Assembly: GCA_964455485.1 (NCBI GenBank)
Contig: CAYVXT010000018.1
Location: 1-12,024, forward strand
Reading direction: 5' to 3'
DNA length: 12,024 nucleotides
Source: CAYVXT01 sp964455485
GTDB lineage: Bacteria > Patescibacteriota > Minisyncoccia > Phycocordibacterales > WO2-35-19
The translations under genes were made by a program, and so were the position numbers. Positions 6,631-12,024 of this stretch are shown piece by piece. How positions within the stretch are numbered: position 1 is the first letter of the stretch; each line of letters begins with the position of its first letter. Below the pieces are notes generated by a model. It was not told the origin of the DNA. It was given only the letters and a program-made list of their open reading frames with translations, and did no database searches.

Positions 6631-6901
6631 AGATTACGTTCGCAACTTTCTTGACCATTATTTTACCGTCGAAATGTACCTTCCGTTTTGTGGTCATTTT
6701 AACTTTACCGTTTTTCATTGCAAAGATTGTGTAGTCATTGCCCATGCGAGTACCATTACCTGTAAGGATTTTAGATCCTCGCTGACGTATTAGAATAGAG
6801 CCTGTTTTTGCAGTGCTTCCTTCTGTAAGCTTTACACCAAGGTATTTTGGTTGTGAATCTCTACCGTTTTTTGTTGTTCCTGCGGCTTTTTTATGTGCCA
6901 T
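6629..6901 (-). CDS. rpmA: Large-subunit ribosomal protein bL27
   Basis: 90 residues. MAHKKAAGTTKNGRDSQPKY and LGVKLTEG, followed by GSILIRQRGSKILTGNG and NDYTIFAMKNGKVKM, are diagnostic of bL27. The family's flexible N-terminus reaches toward the peptidyl-transferase centre; here it begins directly with MAHKKA, so the N-terminal extension that is cleaved in some Firmicutes is absent. In most bacteria rpmA follows rplU (bL21); here no rplU is beside it, and the next gene upstream is divergent. A possible -10, TATAAC, lies on the minus strand at 6931-6926, about 24 nt before the ATG. No Shine-Dalgarno sequence is seen. The stop overlaps the terminator shared with rplI. Confidence 0.97.
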   Translation of the reverse strand: MAHKKAAGTTKNGRDSQPKYLGVKLTEGSTAKTGSILIRQRGSKILTGNGTRMGNDYTIFAMKNGKVKMTTKRKVHFDGKIMVKKVANVI

Positions 6902-6946
6902 TTAAGTAAATTAAAAAGTTTGAATGTTATAAAGTAAACATAAAAC

Positions 6947-6955
6947 TGCTATAAT
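6947..6955 (+). promoter_or_regulatory. Consensus extended -10 promoter for the Ada-like zinc-module gene
   Basis: TGCTATAAT is a perfect TGnTATAAT element. Transcription would begin near 6963, leaving about 18 nt before the ATG at 6981. It lies in the 79-nt region between divergent rpmA and this gene. No -35 match is evident. Confidence 0.6.
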
Positions 6956-6980
6956 TACAGTTGTCAAAGTATAAACTAAA

Positions 6981-7451
6981 ATGGATAAAAATGCAAATGA
7001 TGAGGAATATGCTATAGAAGACGATTTGTTTAAAGATGAGATTGCCCCAAAAGGTAGGTTAGAACTCTTTTTATACAGTAAATATTATATTATGTCAATA
7101 TTGGTGCTGGTAGCAGCTATTTCATTTAGTTTAGGTAGGATTTCGGTAAACGAAATACAAAAAATGCCAGTAAGGGTGCTGTCTGGGACACAAGGAGAAG
7201 TGATGGGTGCGAGCACAGCAGAAAATCAGACCCGAGTAGGCTTATCAAACGAATCCCCAACTACAGCAACACCACTAGAACAGTCGTCTAGTGAAAAGGT
7301 GGTTGGTTCAAAAAATGGCACTAAATACCATTATTTAAATTGCCCTGGAGCGAAGCAGATTTCAGCAAAGAATCTGATCACTTTTAATTCTATAGAGGAA
7401 GCTCGAGCAAAAGGATATACTCCCGCCTCAAATTGTAAGGGCCTAAAGTAG
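6981..7451 (+). CDS. Single-pass membrane protein with C-terminal Ada-like zinc-binding module
   Basis: 156 residues. The N-terminus is acidic and probably cytoplasmic (about 1-35). One transmembrane helix follows (about 36-53, YIMSILVLVAAISFSLGRIS), then a Ser/Thr-rich low-complexity linker (about 65-107). The C-terminal module (about 108-156) reads VVGSKNGTKYHYLNCPGAKQ, then FNSIEEARAKGYTPASNC. This pattern (K-Y-H-x2-x-C-P, N-S-x-E-E-A, G-Y-x-P-x-x-x-C) resembles the metal-binding domain of Ada and small Ada-like modules found on envelope proteins and nucleases. His117, Cys121 and Cys152 are candidate ligands. No nuclease or methyltransferase domain is attached, so its role is unknown; it may be extracytoplasmic. 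The gene starts the rightward envelope cluster, 25 nt before the YibE/F gene. Confidence 0.8.
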   Translation: MDKNANDEEYAIEDDLFKDEIAPKGRLELFLYSKYYIMSILVLVAAISFSLGRISVNEIQKMPVRVLSGTQGEVMGASTAENQTRVGLSNESPTTATPLEQSSSEKVVGSKNGTKYHYLNCPGAKQISAKNLITFNSIEEARAKGYTPASNCKGLK

Positions 7452-7460
7452 TGATATTCA

Positions 7461-7469
7461 TGATAAAAT
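7461..7469 (+). promoter_or_regulatory. Extended -10 element placed for leaderless transcription of the YibE/F gene
   Basis: TGATAAAAT matches TGnTATAAT at TG and five of six hexamer bases. Seven bases (ATTTTTT) separate it from the ATG at 7477, so transcription is predicted to start on the start codon. No -35 or ribosome binding site is seen. Confidence 0.6.
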
Positions 7470-7476
7470 ATTTTTT

Positions 7477-8643
7477 ATGAAGAGGTTTATAGCTTTTGTG
7501 TTTGTGTTTGTGATTGTTTCTTTATCGCCTTTTTATCGAGTATTTTCTGCTGAAATTATGCAAGACAAGTTTGAAACTGTGCTCGGTAAGGTGGTGTCAA
7601 TTATTTCTCAGGAGGAGAAAAATATTCCAGGAACCGACACAAAAGCTTTGCATCAAACTATAAAAGTAGAATTACTGGAGGGTTGGCTTAAGGGAGAAGT
7701 TGTAGAAATCAACAATGATTATTTGAATCTAAAAGAAGGAGAAAAATTTTATGTATTGCATACTATCGATTGGGATAGTGGTCAAAATTATTTCTCAGTT
7801 CAAGAAAAATATAGATTACCGGGTATTTTTGTGTTGCTGATAGTGTTTATAGCTATTACTCTATATTTTGGGAGGTCTCAAGGTTTTAGGGGTTTGATTA
7901 GTTTGGGTGGAAGTGTGCTTCTGATTATATTTGCACTGATTCCTGGAATACTTGCAGGATACCCCCCAATTCCGCTTACCATTTTTGTCTCATCAGTAAT
8001 TATTGTTTTAGGTTCATATATAACCCATGGATTCAATAAGGTAACTTCAGCAGCGGTGGTGGGGATGATGCTCACTGTAGTTATCACCGGATTGTTTGCT
8101 TATTTTTCTGTTCACCTTACTTCTCTTTCAGGGTATGAATCAGAAGAAGCGACTTATTTGGTTTTTAATTCACGTGGAAGTATCGATATGCTAGGGCTAT
8201 TGTTTGGAAGTATTATGATAGGTCTCTTAGGGGTTTTGTATGACGCAGCTATTTCTCAGGCGATATCAGTTGAAGAGCTGTGGAAGATTGCTCCACATGT
8301 TTCTCCTTATAAAATATATGAACGTGCAATACGAATAGGTAGAGAGCATATTGGTGCATTAGTTGATACTTTGGCCATCGCATATGTTGGTGCGTCACTC
8401 CCGCTTCTTTTGTTGTTTTTTCAAACATCTACTGAGCATCCATTTATAACTTTAAATCGGGAAATATTTGCGACTGAAATTGTGCGTATTATTATTGGTT
8501 CAATAGGTCTTATTTTAGCTGTGCCTGTTACAACCTTAGTGGCAGTACGAATGTTAAAAAGTGACCATGCGGCAGTTGAAAATAATGTTTTAGAGAAGGA
8601 AGAACATAGCCTAGATCACTCTACTCATCTTCATAAGCACTGA
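7477..8643 (+). CDS. YibE/F-family multipass membrane protein
   Basis: 388 residues. An N-terminal signal or anchor helix (about 4-24) is followed by a small soluble beta-rich domain (about 28-110; KVVSIISQEEKNIPGTDTKA, LLEGWLKGEVVEI). Then come about seven transmembrane helices: near 115-132, 139-160, 166-183, 192-212, 236-252, 297-315 and 333-356. The signatures GVLYDAAISQ, IGREHIGALVDTLAIAYVGA and SLPLLLLF are characteristic of YibE/F (PF07907). The family is conserved in Firmicutes and CPR, with no well-established biochemical function; a transport role is often suspected. The last dozen residues carry five His (HSLDHSTHLHKH), which could bind metal. The stop is TGA, supporting the standard code. 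The permease gene starts 27 nt later. Confidence 0.92.
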   Translation: MKRFIAFVFVFVIVSLSPFYRVFSAEIMQDKFETVLGKVVSIISQEEKNIPGTDTKALHQTIKVELLEGWLKGEVVEINNDYLNLKEGEKFYVLHTIDWDSGQNYFSVQEKYRLPGIFVLLIVFIAITLYFGRSQGFRGLISLGGSVLLIIFALIPGILAGYPPIPLTIFVSSVIIVLGSYITHGFNKVTSAAVVGMMLTVVITGLFAYFSVHLTSLSGYESEEATYLVFNSRGSIDMLGLLFGSIMIGLLGVLYDAAISQAISVEELWKIAPHVSPYKIYERAIRIGREHIGALVDTLAIAYVGASLPLLLLFFQTSTEHPFITLNREIFATEIVRIIIGSIGLILAVPVTTLVAVRMLKSDHAAVENNVLEKEEHSLDHSTHLHKH

Positions 8644-8654
8644 CCGGGTCATTG

Positions 8655-8663
8655 TGGTATGAT
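8655..8663 (+). promoter_or_regulatory. Extended -10 element placed for leaderless transcription of the permease gene
   Basis: TGGTATGAT matches TGnTATAAT at TG and five of six bases. Seven bases (GAAGTAA) follow before the ATG at 8671. It fills the 27-nt gap after the YibE/F stop, suggesting an internal promoter in the cluster. Confidence 0.6.
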
Positions 8664-8670
8664 GAAGTAA

Positions 8671-9948
8671 ATGGAAAAACAGAAGCAAAAATTCAATGAT
8701 TTTATAATCTCAATAAAACTGGGATTTTTTCTTGCGTATAGGCAAATAAGGAGGTCAAATAAGGCAACAACTGCTTTAATCATATTTGTAATGACGCTGA
8801 CATTTTTAAACTTGGTGGTTGTACGTGGCGTGCTTGTCGGGCTCATAGAGGGTTCGATTCAGGTTTATCGAAATTATTCAACTGGGGAGGTTTTTGTTTC
8901 GAAGTTGCCTAAGAAGAATTATATTGAAAATAGTCCCTCGATACTAAAGACTATAGACGCTTTGCCGTGGGTTCAATCCTTCTCCCCAAGGTATTTAGAG
9001 TCAGGCACAATAGAGGCGGGATACAAAAGCCGTATTAAACTAACTGATTCTCCAAATAGTGCTGGTGGCGTGATCGCAGGTATAAATCCTGATGCTGAAA
9101 ATGAAACTACAAATATATCTAGCAAGATTGTTGAAGGCGAATTCCTTACAAGTAATGACGCTGAGTATGTGGTCTTGGGTTCAAGCTTGCTAAAAAAGTA
9201 TGTACCAGTAGATTCTGCAAGTTTTAGTTTTTTGGAAAATGTGGAGCCTGGAACAAAGGTGCGTATAACAGTCAACGGCAACACCAAAGAATTTACTGTA
9301 AAAGGTGTTATACAAAGCAAGGCAGATGAGGTAGATTTTCGAGCATATGTGCTAGATACTGTTTTGCGAAATATGATAGGGCGTACTGATTACAATATTG
9401 ATGAGGTTGCTATCAAAATAATACCTGGCGCGGATCCTGTTATTGTAAAAGATGCACTTTTAAAATCTGGAGTAGGGGAGACAGCTAGAGTTCAAACAGC
9501 CGAAGATGCATTGCCAAAATTTGTAATAGATATAAAAAATACTTTTGCTGTGCTAGGCAATGTGGTTGGCTCAATTGGTCTTGTGGTCGCATCAATTACT
9601 ATTTTCATAGTCATTTTTGTGAATGCAATTACCCGTAAAAAATTTATAGGTATTTTGAAAGGAATTGGAATAAGTTCGCGTGCGCTTGAGGTTGCTTATA
9701 TTTTTCAATCAATGTTTTATGCTATTTTAGGCATAGGGATTGGCCTTGTTATACTGTATGGCTTTCTTGTGCCATTTATAGCTGCACATCCTATAAAATT
9801 CCCGTTTAGTGATGGAATTTTGGTTGCAGAAGTGGGGGCCACAATGACCCGAGTATTTTCACTTGTACTAGCAACTGTAGTTGCAGGTTTTATCCCAGCT
9901 AGGATAGTAGTGAAGAGAAATACGCTTGATTCTATCTTAGGTAGATAG
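8671..9948 (+). CDS. FtsX/MacB-like ABC transporter permease
   Basis: 425 residues with the type VII ABC layout: a cytoplasmic amphipathic start, a first transmembrane helix (about 33-55, ATTALIIFVMTLTFLNLVVV), a large extracytoplasmic domain (about 60-285, MacB-PCD-like) and three C-terminal helices (about 292-321, 343-373 and 393-410) forming an FtsX domain. RKKFIGILKGIGISSRALEVAYIFQ is the typical cytoplasmic loop between helices 2 and 3, which couples to the ATPase. Such permeases do not move substrate through a classical channel; they transmit ATPase motion to the periplasmic side (mechanotransmission), extruding substrates or lipoproteins or activating hydrolases. An ATPase follows after 17 nt and an adaptor after that, which favours a MacAB-type exporter over FtsEX. 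Substrate is unknown. Confidence 0.92.
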   Translation: MEKQKQKFNDFIISIKLGFFLAYRQIRRSNKATTALIIFVMTLTFLNLVVVRGVLVGLIEGSIQVYRNYSTGEVFVSKLPKKNYIENSPSILKTIDALPWVQSFSPRYLESGTIEAGYKSRIKLTDSPNSAGGVIAGINPDAENETTNISSKIVEGEFLTSNDAEYVVLGSSLLKKYVPVDSASFSFLENVEPGTKVRITVNGNTKEFTVKGVIQSKADEVDFRAYVLDTVLRNMIGRTDYNIDEVAIKIIPGADPVIVKDALLKSGVGETARVQTAEDALPKFVIDIKNTFAVLGNVVGSIGLVVASITIFIVIFVNAITRKKFIGILKGIGISSRALEVAYIFQSMFYAILGIGIGLVILYGFLVPFIAAHPIKFPFSDGILVAEVGATMTRVFSLVLATVVAGFIPARIVVKRNTLDSILGR

Positions 9949-9965
9949 AATAAATTTCAAACAAA

Positions 9966-10667
9966 ATGAGTAAGATAATCGAAGTAAAAAATTTAGTTAA
10001 ATCATTTAAATCTGGCGATAGCGAGCTTGTGGTTTTAAATGGTATGTCATTCTCAATAAATCAAGGAGAATTTTTTTCTATAACTGGTAGGTCTGGATCT
10101 GGCAAGTCTACTCTGCTTTACCAACTTGGGCTTTTGGATCACCCAAATTCAGGAGAGATTATTATAAATGGGGTAGATGTGGCGCAGCTTGATCATGACG
10201 CGAGAACAGCTTTTCGATTGAAGGAACTAGGTTACGTTTTTCAAGATTATGCGCTAGTACCCGAACTTACGGCAATTGAAAATACTGTAATACCACTTTT
10301 GATGCAAGGTTTTGAGAATAAAATCGCATATGCTAAAGCAGAAGCTGCGTTAAATAAAATCGGACTAGGTAATCGTCTAGGAAATTTACCAAATCAATTA
10401 TCAGGTGGGGAACAGCAAAGAGTGTCTATTGCTCGTGCTATAGCTCATGACCCTAAAATTATTTTTGCGGACGAACCTACTGCAAACTTGGACTCAGAAA
10501 CAGCTGATACAGTAATGAAGACTTTCTTAGAACTTAATGCTGGGGGTCAAACTATAATTATGGTTACTCATGAGCCAGAGTATGCAGTTTTAACTAAACG
10601 TGCGGTGAAAATAGGAGATGGTAAAGTGTTGGCCGATGGCGATCCAAAAGAAGTCATAAAATTATAA
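9966..10667 (+). CDS. MacB/LolD-type ABC transporter ATPase
   Basis: 233 residues, a complete nucleotide-binding domain. Walker A GRSGSGKST lies at 41-49, the Q-loop Gln at 93 (VFQDYALVPELT), the signature LSGGEQQRVSIARA at 145-158, Walker B IIFADEPT at 165-172, the D-loop NLDSET near 174-179 and the switch His at 202 (MVTHE). The form FQDYALVPELTAIENTVIPL is typical of the MacB/LolD/FtsE subgroup. It hydrolyses ATP as a dimer beneath the preceding permease. The ATG is 17 nt after the permease stop and has no Shine-Dalgarno sequence. No 7-nt-spaced -10 element precedes it, unlike the genes on either side, so it is most likely co-transcribed with the permease. Its partner and substrate are inferred from neighbours only. 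Confidence 0.96.
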   Translation: MSKIIEVKNLVKSFKSGDSELVVLNGMSFSINQGEFFSITGRSGSGKSTLLYQLGLLDHPNSGEIIINGVDVAQLDHDARTAFRLKELGYVFQDYALVPELTAIENTVIPLLMQGFENKIAYAKAEAALNKIGLGNRLGNLPNQLSGGEQQRVSIARAIAHDPKIIFADEPTANLDSETADTVMKTFLELNAGGQTIIMVTHEPEYAVLTKRAVKIGDGKVLADGDPKEVIKL

Positions 10668-10670
10668 ATC

Positions 10671-10679
10671 TGTTATAAT
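10671..10679 (+). promoter_or_regulatory. Consensus extended -10 element placed for leaderless transcription of the adaptor gene
   Basis: TGTTATAAT is a perfect extended -10. Seven bases (GAAGCTT) separate it from the ATG at 10687, which puts the predicted start on the A of the ATG. It occupies almost all of the 19-nt gap after the ATPase gene. Confidence 0.7.
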
Positions 10680-10686
10680 GAAGCTT

Positions 10687-12024
10687 ATGTCTAGATTTTT
10701 AACTAAAAAATTTATTATTTACGCTGTCCTCGTTGTAGTGGTTGTAGTTATTGGATATTCAGTCTTTAACAACGGTAATGACAAGCAAACTTTTACAGTA
10801 GTGCGCAAAGAAGTGGTCCAACAGGTTGCTGCTACTGGTAAAATGGTCCCAAATATGGAAGTGGATCTTGGTTTTGACAGATCTGGTAGGGTGGGCGCTG
10901 TGTACGCTAATGTTGGAGACAATGTTTCAGCAGGACAAATTATTGCTTCTTTGGAATCTGGGGAAATAAGTTCTGATGTTGAAAAAGCGAGAGCACTTTT
11001 GGCCGAAGAGCAAAGCCGGCTCCGAGAGATTGAAAGCACAGCTCCCCGATCTTATAGTGACGCAAACAAAAATTTAGATACCTCAATCAGAGAGGGTTTT
11101 ATTGCGGTTGATAATGCAGTAAGAAACAAAGCAGATCAGTTTTTCAAAAATATTCCAAACAATCCTCAGTTTGAAGTAAAGTTTTCTGATGGAAATTTTG
11201 TTCATTATTTTGAGGTTTCTTCTGACGCCGCAATTGATCTTAATAATCAAAGAAGGGAAGTAGAAATTATATTAAACAAATGGAAGACTCGAATTGCTTC
11301 TGTCACAGATTCAAATGCACAATCAGAAGCAACAGCTCTTATCGCTGATATGAATAAAGTCGCTGATTTTTTAGATGATGTGGCAAAAGCAATAAATGCT
11401 TTCACTCCAGCAGAATTTGCTTACGAGGGCACTGTCACTACTTACAAAACTACTGCTGCATCAGCAAGGTCCGAAGTTTCTAATGCGATTTCAGATTTGG
11501 TTGCTGCTAAGGATAAACTAAATGCTGCGCCAGTGATATCGGAGGATGGACAGTTTGAAAGTATTTTGGCACAAAAAGCAAAAGTTGATCAGGCCCGAGC
11601 CTCACTTGAGTCATTGCAATCAACTTTAGGGAAAACTGCTATAGTGGCTCCGTTTTCAGGAGTTGTTACGACTCAAGACGCAAAAGTTGGTTTGACCGTA
11701 TCTGCGGGCACCTCTTTAGTATCTGTGAGTAGTCAAGATGAAATTTATGTAGAGGCAAATATATCAGAAATAAATATTGGTAAAATCACTGTAGGTAACC
11801 CTGCTCAAGTTAGCTTTGATGCTTTTCCTGGAGAAACTTTTTCTGGGAGAGTTGCATTTATAGAACCCGGTGATGTGATCATAGATGGTGTTGTAAATTA
11901 TAAAATCAGAGTCGAGCTGGATACTCTTGACCCTAGGGTAAAAAAGGGTCTCACAGCAAACATAAATATAGATACTGCAAGAAAGGAGGGTGTTGTTTCG
12001 GTCCCTCTCTACACCCTTACGAAA
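10687..12024 (+). CDS. HlyD/MacA-like membrane fusion (adaptor) protein, C-terminus cut by window edge
   Basis: Translation from ATG at 10687 stays open for 446 codons to the right edge. A transmembrane anchor (about 8-27) precedes the first half of a biotinyl-lipoyl-like domain (about 55-95; DRSGRVGAVYANVGDNVSAG, QIIASLESGE). A long mostly helical region (about 95-318) forms the hairpin. The returning lipoyl half follows (IVAPFSGVVTTQ, near 319-330, and GLTVSAGTSLVSVSS), then a beta-barrel domain (VEANISEINIGKITVGNPAQ, SGRVAFIEPGD) and the start of a membrane-proximal domain. Such adaptors partner a MacB-like permease and ATPase, as here. The hairpin region is long (about 220 residues) and interrupted by a segment near 130-200 (FIAVDNAVRNKADQFFKNIP), unlike the compact MacA hairpin. 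A TolC-like partner is not seen in the window. Confidence 0.92.
   Translation, partial: MSRFLTKKFIIYAVLVVVVVVIGYSVFNNGNDKQTFTVVRKEVVQQVAATGKMVPNMEVDLGFDRSGRVGAVYANVGDNVSAGQIIASLESGEISSDVEKARALLAEEQSRLREIESTAPRSYSDANKNLDTSIREGFIAVDNAVRNKADQFFKNIPNNPQFEVKFSDGNFVHYFEVSSDAAIDLNNQRREVEIILNKWKTRIASVTDSNAQSEATALIADMNKVADFLDDVAKAINAFTPAEFAYEGTVTTYKTTAASARSEVSNAISDLVAAKDKLNAAPVISEDGQFESILAQKAKVDQARASLESLQSTLGKTAIVAPFSGVVTTQDAKVGLTVSAGTSLVSVSSQDEIYVEANISEINIGKITVGNPAQVSFDAFPGETFSGRVAFIEPGDVIIDGVVNYKIRVELDTLDPRVKKGLTANINIDTARKEGVVSVPLYTLTK

Noticed and set aside
8641..8643. Possible TGA recoding to glycine, as in some CPR lineages
   Set aside because: TGA ends the YibE/F frame at the expected place, no long frame contains an in-frame TGA, and glycine is encoded normally by GGN.
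8973..9320. 115-residue minus-strand frame inside the permease gene
   Set aside because: Antisense shadow of a clear FtsX-like coding region, with no recognisable domain.
10719..11039. 106-residue minus-strand frame at the start of the adaptor gene
   Set aside because: The plus-strand frame here encodes a convincing HlyD-like protein; the opposite frame is low-complexity and Ser/Thr-rich.
1..12024. CRISPR arrays, tRNA or rRNA genes, insertion sequences, attachment sites, defence genes
   Set aside because: No regularly spaced repeats, cloverleaf-like segments, rRNA stretches, transposase or integrase motifs, or recognised defence proteins were seen on either strand.

Overview
The window is about 12 kb of AT-rich, tightly packed bacterial DNA that reads with the standard code (TGA is used as a stop and does not occur inside the long frames). 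The gene set suggests a Candidate Phyla Radiation (Patescibacteria) genome, most likely Parcubacteria-like. Reasons: small secreted proteins joining a peptidoglycan-binding domain to other modules, a membrane-anchored Ada-like zinc module, a CysRS with an acidic insert after its first Rossmann motif, short intergenic gaps, and start codons without Shine-Dalgarno sequences. The taxon is inferred, not demonstrated.

Layout. Positions 1-850 (minus) hold a PAS / HisKA_2-type histidine kinase cut by the left edge. It is divergent from a secreted PG-binding/fibronectin-III protein (1071-1736), which ends in a strong terminator. An MTH1-like Nudix hydrolase (1933-2400) converges on cysS (2417-3802, minus), which lies behind a CorA-type channel (3886-4788, minus). 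Divergent from corA are an S41 C-terminal processing protease (4890-6104) and rplI, ribosomal protein bL9 (6142-6585). rplI converges on rpmA, bL27 (6629-6901, minus), and one perfect hairpin terminates both.

From 6981 to the right edge everything is on the plus strand and concerns the envelope: a membrane-anchored Ada-like zinc-module protein, a YibE/F multipass protein, an FtsX/MacB-like permease, its ATPase, and an HlyD-like adaptor cut by the right edge. The last three form a MacAB-type ABC exporter or envelope machine.

I see no defence locus, CRISPR array, mobile element, tRNA or rRNA. The most interesting structure is in expression signals. At three genes of the right-hand cluster an extended -10 element (TGnTATAAT-like) lies exactly 7 nt before the ATG, which predicts leaderless transcripts starting on the start codon, even inside an apparent operon. 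Other points are mirrored sequence boxes between the kinase and the secreted protein, a structured leader on the latter, and a terminator whose stem contains part of both flanking stop codons.
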